DNA of 64,000 bases from Volutella citrinella (lineage: Eukaryota; Ascomycota; Sordariomycetes; Hypocreales; Nectriaceae), in NCBI GenBank assembly GCA_034401135.1, contig JAWZSP010000005.1, forward strand, positions 186,001 to 250,000. The letters run 5' to 3'. The notes beneath the pieces were generated by a model, which searched no databases, was not told the DNA's origin, and saw only the letters and a list, made by a program, of their open reading frames with translations. The position numbers and the translations under genes were made by a program. Numbering within the stretch: position 1 is the first letter of the stretch; each line of letters opens with the position of its first letter. Shown piece after piece: positions 44,518-55,116 of the stretch.

Positions 44518-46553
44518 ATGGCGACGCGCTCGCCATCATCCACGCCGGCGTCGTATGCCACGCGCAAGAACATTACCCGGTCCAGGAATGGCTGCGCCGT
44601 GTGTAAATCCAAGAGGGTGCGTACAACACTCACCCAATACACCCATCCGCACCACCCACCCCGTTCGGCTCATGCTCACACCCTCTGCAGCTCAAGTGTG
44701 ACGAAGTCAAACCAGCCTGCTCCCGCTGCCTCAGGCTAGGAATCCCATGTCCGGGCTACGAGAAACCTCTTAGGTGGGCAAGGAGCCCGAGGGTCGTCAA
44801 CAACAAGGGCAGTGCGTCCCAGTCCCAGCGCCAGACACCGGGCCACCAAGTGAATACTCTCAGCACGCCTGGCCAAACATGCATGGATCTGTGCTCTTCG
44901 CCAGGATTTCTAGACCAGCTGGGCGAGATTTTCGACACCGAAAACATTCGCCTCTATGACGATGCGTGCTTGAACTCACCTTTTTCATACCTCGCGCCGT
45001 CGGACCAGACCGAGTTCGCTGCTGCCGAGAATGCAGCCGAAGCCCCCGGCAGACTGGAAAGCGATGACGGCGAGTCTTGGACAAACGTCTTGGTAGGACC
45101 GTCACATCGGGGCTACAGGCTGGAAGATCGCTTGGTCCATGGGAAGCGCCCGCTAGAGTTCCTCAACCAGCTACCGCTCTCGCAGGCCCTACAGGACCAT
45201 TCATCCATCCTTGTCGAATACTACTTCAAAGAAGTGTGCGGAATGATGTCCTGCTACGACAGCCAGATGAACCCGTACCGCACAGCCATCTCCGGCACCT
45301 GGGCCAACTCTCGCCTGCTCTACTACGTCACGCAGAGCATGGCCGCCGCCTGTCTGTCTGAGGTGTCGCCCCATCTCGCCCGGGTTGGACGTCAGCTGCG
45401 GGACGAAGCCATTGTCTGCGCGGCACAAGACTCGGGCGAGGTGCAAATGGACAGCGTTTCCCTCTTGGCTGTGATAATGCTGGGCATGAGTCTCTGCTGG
45501 CACGACGAAGGCGAGCTCGGGACGGCCGAGTTTCAGACGCTGGCCAGCAAGGTCCTTGCTTCGAGGGGAGAGGAGAACACCGATCAGGCGGACAAGAGGA
45601 AGAATTTCTTCTTTTATAACTCTTTTGTGTACTGGAGGCTCTTGCTGTCATTCGTCACTGACGTCGACCTCGGGTCAATCTCCAACGGTCGTTCGTCACA
45701 CCCACACCCAACCACGTCCATGATTGTGGACAAGAACGGCTCGCGTATGCCGCATCCTCAGACTGGCGTTGGGATTGAGGTCCAAGAGCTTGTTGCAGAG
45801 GTGGGAAGCCTCGTTCGACGGGAGAGGAGACGAATTCGCATGCGCAGAGGAGCGTCTCGTGTCGACATTGAACAGGCAGCCGCCGCCATTCAAGAGGCAG
45901 AGGCCCTGTTTTCGAAGCTGTGCGCCATAGATCTCACCTTGGAGACTTCCATACTCGATTCGGGAGATGAAGTAACACCTGCGTCACACTTGGTCCAGGT
46001 CGCAGAAGCCTACAGATGCACCGGATTGCTCCAGCTGTTCCGTAACTTTCCCGACCTACTGGCAGCCTCTTCTGTGGATAGCTTCTCCTTGGCGAGGATG
46101 GACAACGAAACTGGGATGGCTGGAAACACGTACAACCCATCGACAGCTGATGCGAGATTGACCAGTCTAGCCCTGCACATCCTCGACCTTGTGGAAGACA
46201 TTCCAGTATCGTCGCGAAGTCGGTCCATTCAGCCCTTGCTGCTCGTCAGTACATGTAGCGAGCTGTCCATGATCCGAAACTACGACAAGGTCCCGAGCCC
46301 ACCAGACACAGGCGTGGAGAGCATCTCATCAAGCCCACGGTTTCGAGACCCTTATTCCCTGGCAGATGTGCTCCACGCGCGTCGGTCTGTAGTATCTCGG
46401 CTTTCGTATTTCGAAAACGTTCTTGCTGCGAAGCCAGTCCGGCGAATGTTGCAGCTCGTCAAGGCGACGTGGGGTCAGATGGATACAAAGCAGGAAGATG
46501 TGTACTGGATGGACGTCATGATGGAAGAGAATTACGAGACATTGATGGGATAA
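44518..46553 (+). CDS. Zn2Cys6 transcription factor, fungal TF type 2 (DUF3468-like)
   Basis: Two exons, 44518-44616 and 44691-46553, about 653 residues. The zinc cluster spans the intron: G-C-A-V-C-K-S-K-R / L-K-C-D-E-V-K-P-A-C-S-R-C-L-R-L-G-I-P-C, with all six Cys at the expected spacing (residues 26-53). After a linker the body resembles the type-2 fungal regulator domain: an E-Y-Y-F-K-E-V-C near residue 205, P-Y-R-T-A-I-S, S-R-L-L-Y-Y-V-T-Q-S-M-A-A-A, and helical repeats. A nuclear activator is expected; the shared promoter with the APC permease makes that permease the first candidate target. The intron begins with GTGCGT, directly after K-R. Confidence 0.88.
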
Positions 46554-46560
46554 AGTCACC

Positions 46561-47951
46561 TTAGGAGCATGTGAACGGATCATTGAGAAATAAAGCATGA
46601 TGAACTAGATGTCGCTCCTCTTTATGTTGCTGGATCATCCACAACAGGGTGGCACAGATCCTCGTCGCCCCAGAACCCATGTCGTTAGCCAAGATGGCAA
46701 AAGTCACCATGAGCACTTTGAAACGGAAGTATAATTCGTCTGCATCTGTAATAGTATTAGTACAGCTGTCAATGTGGTTGCTATTAGGGACCAGGATGAC
46801 AAGAATCCCGTGCACTCAAGCATGGCATTAGCAGCGGCAGGATTCTTCTGAATGATTTCAGTCAAGATCGGGTTTTCGGCTTCTTGGTTCTTCATGTACT
46901 TTTCCATGCCCTCGAATTCCTGGAGAGCAAGAAGTGGTACGATCCGTCTCTTTGTTCGTCCAAGGATTTTTTGTTGATCTGGGAAGTATCCTCGAAGTTT
47001 AGCAAGCTTGACGACAATCTGAGCTACTTTAATGTCGGAAATTGGCTCTGGTTTTGCGCTATTGCTGACGGATTTGGCAATGGCGTTGACCTTGCTGGCA
47101 GGCCTGGATGTTTGTGCCGCTCCATGATCTGAGCTTGGAGATCAACATTAGCTAGGCCTGTGATTGGAACAATATCCGTGGGTGGCGGAGGAGATGGTCT
47201 CTTCTCGCATATGGCATCCTCGACGGCATTGTGGCACTCTTCACGCCTTTCCCGTTGACGAACAGCTGTCTGTTTCACAGCAAGCTCAGACGCTACGTTT
47301 TGCTTCATGGCGTGTTGTGCCAAGAGATCGGATGCGGAGGCAACATCGCCAGGTCGGAAGGATGGATCCACATATCCAATGAATGGTTCGTTGTCTCGTG
47401 CCGGCAGTCGCTTCGAAGTCAGCCAGTTTGTCCGACGGGGGTTGGTACCACGTCGATGGACATCATGGTAGTTCATTGCCAGTGCTCAATTCATGTCCTC
47501 GCACGAGCACACCCCAGCAAGCTTCAAATGTTCGGGGCCGGATGTTGGGTCCGAGTTGACAGGAAGCGACGATCATAGCTTGCTGGATTACGATACGTAA
47601 TGTCCTGGTCCCATTCAGTTGGCACGAAAGGGTCAGCTGGGATGCAATGACCAGACAGGTCCGAACCTTGTCAATAGTCCAAGTGCCGTCCTCTTCTACT
47701 TTCGTGATGGGCATGAATGTCGGTCGCGGGCAGAGTTTGAGAACCTTGTTGATCAGTCGTCGAACATCAGTCTTTCCCGGAGCATTGACAACTTTGACGG
47801 GCTTCAGCAATAGATCGATGCAGGTGAACTTGGACTCATCTCCAAAGACAATTCGTCGATAATGGGGCGCTACCAAGCGATCCCACTCTGATTCGGTCTC
47901 AGCCTCATCATCTTCTGGCTCTCCATCCTTAGCTGCCCGGTTCATGGTCAT
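46561..47951 (-). CDS. Unrecognised multi-exon gene
   Basis: I do not recognise this protein. Several minus-strand blocks read as genuine coding: an N-terminal acidic segment (ATG at 47951) followed by H-Y-R-R-I-V-F-G-D-E-S-K-F and K-V-E-E-D-G-T-W-T-I-D-K; a middle block rich in Ala, Lys and Glu (F-I-G-Y-V-D-P, then R-Q-R-E-R-R-E-E-C); a third block I-K-V-A-Q-I-V-V-K-L-A-K-L-R-G-Y-F; and a hydrophobic end F-K-V-L-M-V-T-F-A-I-L-A-N-D-M. Introns with usable sites join some of them (for example GTGCAC at about 46822 to an acceptor that restores M-L-D-C-T-N-T), but I could not close the whole model, so it may be a real helical protein or a decayed gene. The D-E-S-K-F text alone is not evidence of a transposase. 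Confidence 0.35.
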
Positions 47952-48376
47952 CTAAACTTGACGGTGCTTGAGGGATATGAGAGTTCGTGCTGTGTGGATG
48001 ACTGGATGTCACAGCGACCCAGCATCTACTGCAGATCAAGCTGGTCGATATCAGACACTGTCAATTGTCAGAACTTGAGAAAGCTAAATCAATGATGAAA
48101 CAGATCTAAGCATAATGTTATCTTAGTCTAAACAAGAACTAAAGAAAACTAAATCATGATGAAACAGATCTTATCATAATATTATCCTAGTCTAAACCAG
48201 AACTTGAGAAACCTAAATCATGATGAAACAGATCTTATCCTGATGTTATCCTAGTCTAAATCTGTCTAGGTTTTATTCTTGATGCCCTAAACCCATAGCC
48301 TTGAGACCACCGCCACCCTACTGGTGCACAATGGCTTCCAGTGCCTTAGTGATGTCCGGATGACACCAGCAATACC
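47952..48376. other. Intergenic region containing a 64-bp tandem repeat
   Basis: AT-rich spacer; see the repeat entry. No coding signal. Confidence 0.45.
48070..48261. repeat. Tandem repeat, three copies of about 64 bp
   Basis: Three successive units begin at 48070, 48135 and 48199. Each contains AAATCATGATGAAACAGATC or a near variant, then a GTTATCCTAGTCTAAA-like end. Copies differ at several positions and the unit is 63-65 bp, so this is a short, partly diverged minisatellite just 3' of the sugar transporter gene. Confidence 0.85.
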
Positions 48377-50137
48377 CTAGCTTTCGATGGTTGTGGTTAC
48401 TGCCTTCTCCGAGCCCTCGTCACTCTTCTCTTGGTTGCGACGAGCGATCTCGTTATCGGCCTCCTCATAAATCTCCGGTCTCTCGAGCTGAGTGGCTAGC
48501 TTGTTCCTGAAGACAAAGACTCCGGTATTGTCGGCGAAGAATCGATCGATATCTTCCAGAGATCGGTTGGCCGTCTCGGGGTAGAAGAGATACGTCGTCG
48601 GGACAAAGGACGCGCAGATAACGGCCCATATAATCCAGAACTTGAAGCCAAGATTCTCTATGCCCGGGGGTGTAATTTGCGCGACCATGTAGTTCATGAT
48701 CCAGTTAGTGGCCATGGCGAGACTGGCGCCCTTGGCTCTAAAGGCCAGCGCGTTGACTTCAGTCGGGTACAGCCACGGCACGCCGAGGACACCCATGGCG
48801 AAGCAAGCGAAGAAGGCGAAGAAGAAGCTGACAGCTACGATGCCGAGCTTGAATGGGTCGCCCTTTCCAGTCTCTGAAAGCCCGAGAGCAATCGAAATGA
48901 TGATCCAGCAAAGGGAGCATGCCGCGGCAGATGTCATCATGACCTTGCGGCGTCCGTATCGCTCAATGACAAAATAGGCCATGAAAGAGAAGAAGAGGTA
49001 GTCGACGGAGCCAGCGGCCGCCAGAATGCGGGCACGGAACTCGCTCAAGCCGATGGCATGAATGAAAACGTACTTTCAAATGGTGTTAGCACGTTCCATC
49101 ACAAGGCCACCTTTGAGAGTTGGGACTCACAGTCATGTAGTACGAGGTGACGTTGATGCCGCTAATCTGGTTCATGGCCTGCATCCACGCACCGAGAATC
49201 ATTCGTCGGACGACGCCTGCGGGTCCCTTTCCGGTGAAGAGTTGCCACCAGGTGTAGCTGACGGCGTATTCTGTATCCAAGACTCCCTTGATGATGTCGA
49301 ATTGCGCCTTGACAGTCGGCGACTCAGCTGTGGCACCGTTGCCTTCGAGGGCGGCCAGAATGTCTCGCGCTTCGTCATGCATTCCCTTGCGAATCAAGAG
49401 ACGAGGCGAGTCTGGAAGGAAAGGGCACATGAACATGATGAGTGCAGAGAAGACTAGTACATATTGTTAGACGCATCCTTCGTGAAGCTTGGAACACTCA
49501 CAGCATTGGAAAGCCAGGGGGAATCGCCACGACACGCTGCCTGGGGCAAAGGAGAATCCCAAAGTGAGCCAATTGGACAAGCAGAAGCCTGTGATGCAGT
49601 TTGCCATTTGGATAATGACGAGCTTTCCACGACGCTGCATCTTGGACGTCTCAGACTGCCAGACTCCAGCCGTGGCCGTGTTCATACCAGTGCCCAGGCC
49701 AGCCACGACGCGGCCCACATACATTTCAACCGGGCCAAAGGCAGCCGCCTGGATGATGGCACCAATGGCGATAACGAAGCTCCCGAGCATGAGGGTCTTG
49801 GGCCGACCGAGCTTGTCGCCAGAGTAGAGCGTGGAGAGGGCGCCGGCGAAGCAGCCGAGATTGTAGACGGATGTCATGGTGCCTTGGTCCGCGGCCGACG
49901 GGTTGCCCATGGTGTCGAGGAAATCTTGCTTGACGAGAACATTGCCAAAGACGCCCTGGCCGAGTGTCAGTTTATGCAGCAAGAGTGGTGGCGGGATGAT
50001 GGGCTAACCTGGTCGTATCCGTAGAAGATGAGGACCGTGCTGGCAGCGATGGAGATCCAAACGGTGAGGGCATCTCCTGAGCCTCCCAGATATTTCCTAG
50101 GGCCGCCATTGCCATCGCCCTTGCTGGAGAAGAGCAT
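48377..50137 (-). CDS. MFS sugar (hexose/lactose-type) transporter
   Basis: Four exons: 50009-50137, 49502-49955, 49131-49453 and 48377-49072, about 533 residues. The ATG at 50137 is the first real Met in the frame. Helix 1 ends F-Y-G-Y-D-Q-G-V-F-G; then S-G-D-K-L-G-R-P (loop 2-3), V-G-R-V-V-A-G-L-G-T-G, P-D-S-P-R-L-L, Q-I-S-G-I-N-V-T-S-Y-Y, E-R-Y-G-R-R-K and P-E-T-A-N-R-S-L-E-D-I-D, all sugar-porter signatures in order. Intact reading frame, unlike the two other sugar porters of the window. Plasma membrane import of a hexose, disaccharide or related polyol is likely. Confidence 0.9.
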
Positions 50138-51497
50138 GATGAAGGGTAGATCAGGGTTCAAAGCGTCACCTCGCCAGGAGTCCTAGTCTTGTAGAGTAGA
50201 GTAGAGGGATACCTGGGATGACTGGTAGATGGCAAGGCAGGGCTGCTGCGTCTTATTATAGCAGTTGAAATGCCAGAGTCATATCCACAAACCAAGTAAC
50301 GTACCCCGACTTTTCGTTACCCCAGGAATCTGACTCTCCCCGCAAAATGGCACAAACCTGGAGTGTGCACTTGACATGGATGCATGGCGCAGGATTCCCA
50401 AAGTAGAAATATAGGCGTCGTCGCCCCACAGACAAGCAAAGTTGGCGCCCTCAAACCCGCAAAGCTCATGGCACAGGCCCAGAGTACCCCATGCGACGCC
50501 GTTCGCGCGGGAGCTAAGCAGTGTAAAATAGCCGAATGCTGGCCGAGGAGCCCCCCCACGCTGCCGAAGCGAGAGACGAGAGCTAAGGATTGCCCCGACG
50601 TCACTGGACGCATGGAGCGGGTGGGTCATCGGCAACTCTTGAGCAAAGGATCTTGTTCATCTGGACGATTTAGACTAGTCTGCGCATTTCCAATACTCTC
50701 CCAGGTCGTCCATGGGGATGGCAAGCCTGGGGAAGAGCCTTGTCCGATCGGTCAGGCGGAACAACAGTCCAGGCAGCAGGGCTAGCAGAAGCGAGAGCCT
50801 CGCATTTGTCGGCGACAGCTGCGATTTCGGCTGAATGCCATCGCGATTAAGTGCCATGTCCCTGTCGTTACCCCGGGGTAGTGGAGTCGTTGGGTCGTTT
50901 TTCGCAACAAACCCTGGAGCGATGGATCATGTACCCGGAGGAAGCGGACTGATGTTGGCAGGGAGATAACGAGGACGCTCGTCATTCTTCGTATGGGGGT
51001 TTGCCAGTGGTCAGCATCAATCAGTGTAGTTGACCATCGATCAAGATGCAAGAAAGCACTGCCAAACGACATCTCCCAGCAGCCAAATTCCCGGGCCATG
51101 GGATTTGACTGGCCTGCTCAACGAGGACGGATGACTAGGTTCAGGAGACGACTGCCGGTCAAACCTGTTCCCAGGGTCAGTCACAGTCGCCGCCGGGAAT
51201 AACAATCCGGTGCCCGCTACCCCACAAAGCATCCCACGTTGCTGCTAGATTGGCAGACGATCTCATCTCAAAGAGAACTAGACATCATGGTGCGGAGCCG
51301 AGCCAGTGCGCCGCTTAAGCAACCTCTTTGGGAGCATTTACCCGTCGGCCAGACCACAGGATTGGGCAAGATTCAGCAAGTCGTGGACTACTGCTGATAA
51401 AGATGTTGCATCGCTTGGCAAACCTTCACACCAACTACACTCATTGGTGCGCATGTAGCACTTGCATTCGTCCTCATTCATTGCATTCAGCTACTCA
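50138..51497. other. Intergenic region without a supported gene
   Basis: About 1.4 kb. It holds the sugar transporter's promoter on the left and the 3' flank of the SDR gene on the right. Frames of 100-130 codons overlap on both strands with no domain or splice support. Confidence 0.45.
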
Positions 51498-52406
51498 TTA
51501 CACCCTCCCGTCAGCAAGCCCACCCAGCCTATCCCATACATCCTTCTCCCCGACCGCCCAAGCACTCACAGTATGCCCGGCACCGGTTGGCCCTGGGTCG
51601 TTCAATACTTCGACCCGTCGAACCTGGTTCTTCCCAACCTCCAGCACCGTCCCACCGACGTACTCATCCTTCTGAACGAGATCCAGCATCACATCCGCCA
51701 CCTCCTCCGCCGTTGCCCATTCATCGCGCTCCGTATCGACCCATTTCAGCTTCTCTGGACTCTCCGTCCATAGCGGCGTCTTGATAACGCCCGGCGCCAC
51801 GCAGTTGACCCTGATGGGCGGCAACTTGGCATTCTTTGGAGTTTCCAGCAGCGCCAGCGACCGCACGAAGCCAGAGATTGCGAATTTCGAGGCCACGTAG
51901 AGGGGGCATAGAAGAAAGGGCTTTTGCGCCGCGATGCTTGAAATGTGAACGACGGCGCCCGGTCGGTTGTGTTTGATAAAGTGGTCGATGGCAATTTGCG
52001 TGCATCGGATGGGATGCGTCACGTTGATGTCGACGGAGCCATACCGTCCCGCCTTAGGGTCATCTCTTGATACGCCCGTCCCTGGCGGGATCCAGAAATT
52101 GGAGAACGGGGGCTCGTAGACGCCGGCTCCGGGACACACAATGTCCACGGCGCCAAAAGTGCGCTGGGCGACGTCAAACATAGCCTCAAGCTGCGCCCAG
52201 TCCGTCACGTCCGTCTTCTGAAAGACTGCCCGTGCCGATTTGCCATCTTGATAGGCCTTGACCAGCACTTCCGCCTCGGGGCGCAAGGCGAGGTCGGCAA
52301 AGACGACGCTGCAGTTGTTTTGTAGGAGGAGCTTAGCAAAGGCCAGGTTGATGCCGGAGCCAGCGCCCGTGACAATCGCCACCTTTCCGGAAACGTTGAG
52401 CGCCAT
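51498..52406 (-). CDS. Short-chain dehydrogenase/reductase (15-hydroxyprostaglandin dehydrogenase-like)
   Basis: Single exon, 302 residues. Classical SDR: cofactor motif T-G-A-G-S-G-I near residue 14, an Asp in V-V-F-A-D-L near 37 that favours NAD over NADP, D-V-T-D-W near 65, a N-x-x-G-type block altered to C-P-G-A-G-V-Y, and catalytic Ser in H-I-S-S-I-A with Y-V-A-S-K near 170. P-G-V-I-K-T-P follows. The usual N-A-G motif being C-P-G-A-G is a modest change. Oxidises or reduces an alcohol/ketone of unknown identity in the cytosol. Divergent from the small gene and regulator at 53 kb. Confidence 0.88.
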   Translation of the reverse strand: MALNVSGKVAIVTGAGSGINLAFAKLLLQNNCSVVFADLALRPEAEVLVKAYQDGKSARAVFQKTDVTDWAQLEAMFDVAQRTFGAVDIVCPGAGVYEPPFSNFWIPPGTGVSRDDPKAGRYGSVDINVTHPIRCTQIAIDHFIKHNRPGAVVHISSIAAQKPFLLCPLYVASKFAISGFVRSLALLETPKNAKLPPIRVNCVAPGVIKTPLWTESPEKLKWVDTERDEWATAEEVADVMLDLVQKDEYVGGTVLEVGKNQVRRVEVLNDPGPTGAGHTVSAWAVGEKDVWDRLGGLADGRV

Positions 52407-53528
52407 GTCGACGTGCAGTATCTTGACTTGTGATCAATTTAGTGCTGTGTTGCCTATAGTTGGCGAATTGTAGTCTGGAAGGACGACATATAACCGCCCG
52501 ACGGCCTGGGTGCCATCACCAAAATGCGGCCTACTTATGGTGGTGATATGTTCTGATACGCTCGTCACATGAACGTGAATGGCTAAATTTACTTTTCTGG
52601 CCAAAACTGAGACGATCTCGCTGCCTGAAGTCCGTCATACGCCAGTGCGTAAATTTCCGCTTCCGTCTTTGGCTGCTGCCCATCCCCGCTTCTCCGCATC
52701 TTGAATTCCCAGGCCTTGACCTTAGAGACTCCACTTCCCTTCCATCCGAGATGCCACATGACTCGTATATTGTCCTGTGAGCTGTCAAAAAATGCACGCA
52801 GGGCGGCAGGTTGACTCGATCCTACTCGGCATCCCAAATTTGGATCCATGCCCTGGTCCTACACGCTCGACGTTTTCTTTTCACACCCAGACGACTTCAC
52901 TGCCACCTGAAGCTCGCAATACTCATCAGATGTCCAACCCAGGCTTCCATTTGCAAATGCCCTAGCGCATCCACCGAGCAGCCTGCTCTCTCGGTCCCTC
53001 CTAACCTCATGAGAGGTTCATGCACAAGTTTCGTCAAGCTCTGGACGTTCCTATTCCTCGCATCTAGCAAGGGATCCTGGAGAACTTGCTCCGTTTCCGT
53101 TCTCAGCGTCTCCAGAGTCCAGTATCCGTACCCCGGCAGGATACAGCTTAGGGAGTAAGCGGCTGGCTTCTCTGATGCAGCCATGGATCCTTCTACGCCA
53201 ATCAATACAACTAAATGCTCTGGCAGTACAGCTATAAAATATCCCAGATCTCATCCCAATATTGAATATAAATCGGTTACCCTAGACTCCCAACGTGTCC
53301 CACCGGATTGGAGCGGAAAAAGAGCCACTGTGCTGCTAGTGGATTGACCAGGCCCAAAAGCGCTACCCCGCGCTCTGGCCCACTGATAAGACAACGGGTT
53401 GCTCTATTACCCTGGCCGTCCCCTGCCATGATGCCTCCTCGCATCGGTCAACGCATCCCTGCTTCTACTGCGCATTCGCGGCACCGGTCGCAATGTTCGC
53501 CAACTTCAGGCTGTGCAAGACGGGCGAC
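52407..53528. other. Intergenic region with a possible short gene
   Basis: Contains the SDR promoter and the possible short gene listed separately. The stretch 53185-53528 has a TATAAAA element at 53233-53239 and is probably the regulator's promoter. Confidence 0.4.
52589..53184 (-). CDS. Possible short hypothetical gene
   Basis: Two minus-strand open segments have protein-like composition: 52897-53184 (ATG at 53184; contains Y-G-Y-W-T-L-E-T-L-R) and 52589-52849 (contains W-H-L-G-W-K-G-S-G-V-S-K-V-K-A-W-E-F-K and a C-terminal S-S-Q-F-W-P-E-K). I could not find an intron that joins them in phase, so they may be two exons of one gene with an unusual splice, a frameshifted relic, or chance. Family not recognised. 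Confidence 0.3.
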
Positions 53529-55007
53529 ATGGACAGGAGACCCGTACGCCAATTACACAAACGCACCGCTACTGGCTGCATCCCATGTAAGCCGATGTCC
53601 GCACGTCACAGCTGAGTAGGTCGGCTCGTTCGTACTGACACCTGAAGGCCGGCAGAAGAGGAAGAAGTGCGACGAGAAGAGGCCGGTATGCCAACGATGC
53701 TGCAAAGCCTCCAATGGACAATGCAGGTGGCCTCCGCGCGATGCGGAGAGTGATGAATCCCGAACGACATTCCAATCTCCTCTCCGACGACACCGAATTT
53801 CCCCCGAAGCCAACATTCTAAGCCTGGCCCGACGGTTCGAGCACGACCACTCCGTTTTCTCATACAAGGACACGAGCTTCATGGTGTACCGATATACAGA
53901 ATGCGCGCATTGGTCCGCTCTTGTGCATGCTTATGCTGCTTGCGGAATGGCCATGCGCTGCGGTGACGGCAACGAGTGGCTTCCTGGTAGCCTCCAGCGC
54001 TACATCGAGGCCATCGGATTGCTTTCCAACCAGTTCACATTGGACGGACCTGTCAAGGAGACGGAATGTATCATGGCAGTCATCAACGCCTTGCATATCT
54101 TTGAGGTACGTGACTGCGCCGTTGATGCTCAATTGACGGTAAATTGGTGACAGGATCTGATGGATGGCTGCAGACATTGAGGCACGACCGCGCCCCGAGG
54201 ACTCGAATGCATCTAGAGGCAGCAAGCCTGCTCTACCTTCCCAGCGTCAGGAATGGAAATGTCATCACCGAGGCCCAGAGGCTCCTTATTGAGGAGTATG
54301 CCTTTCAGCTTTCCGTGTCAGCGACATTCAGCTCCGCTGCTTTCTTGGATATCGACCAGTACTGGAACATGAGGGACCTTCTCGCTACCATCCGGGGTCC
54401 CTCTCCCCCCACTTCAGGGCTTATAATGCCAGATAAATGTGCCGACATGGGCATATCACATGAATTTTTCGACTACATCTTCCGGCTTGCCGTCCTCCGC
54501 AAGTACGCGCCGCTTCGAGGGTGGAACCGTCGCGAGGCGGACAAGATTGCGACGGAGCTGCAGTTGTGGGACTTGATCATCACCATGCACCTGGAGCCCT
54601 CTGCCAATCCCCTGAACGAAAGTCTAGTCGAGATGGCCGCCATGTACTGCATTGGGTGCCTGATCTTCGCCCACAAGCTGCTCAACCCAACGGCATCGGC
54701 CGCCGACGCCCAAATAAGCCCCCACGTGCAGGAGGGCCTGAGAAGAATTGCCGCGTTGCGAGACGAAAAGTTGGACAACGCATCCATACTGATATGGCCC
54801 ATAGTTATGATCGGGCTGGGTGCGTCAAGTGAGGATGAACAGAGGACGTGTGTCCTGCCCTTGAGGCATCTCGAGTCAAAGGGTATTGGGTGTGTGCGTG
54901 ATGTTGTTGCGCTTCTACACAAGGCATGGGAGGCTGATGCAGATGGCGAGTGTTTGGGCTTGGACATTTTATATCGGGATGAGCTACTACTACCAATCTT
55001 GTTTTAA
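53529..55007 (+). CDS. Zn2Cys6 transcription factor (compact)
   Basis: Three exons: 53529-53586, 53648-54105 and 54174-55007, about 449 residues. The zinc cluster crosses the first intron: G-C-I-P-C-R-Q-K-R-K-K-C-D-E-K-R-P-V-C-Q-R-C-C-K-A-S-N-G-Q-C, six Cys at correct spacing with an additional Cys directly after the fifth. The ATG at 53529 has better context than one at 53493, 12 codons upstream in frame. The rest is helical (T-L-R-H-D-R, E-A-Q-R-L-L-I-E-E-Y, D-I-D-Q-Y-W-N-M) and short for the family, resembling the small type-2 group. It converges on the DUF1479 gene; SDR, DUF1479 and transporter neighbours are possible targets. Confidence 0.82.
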
Positions 55008-55116
55008 ACATCTTGGAGTTGATAGTGCAGGCTGCGGTGCTACAGCAACATAACATTCCAATACGAGTGTTGACCCCAGTCCTAAGCTCGCAATCAACTA
55101 GACTTGACATGGTCCC

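Noticed and set aside
46561..47951. Calling the D-E-S-K-F block a Tc1/mariner transposase
   Set aside because: The rest of the blocks lack the DDE spacing and the helix-turn-helix region, and no terminal inverted repeats are visible.
48070..48261. CRISPR-like array
   Set aside because: The 64-bp units are continuous and diverged with no spacers, and the host is a eukaryote.
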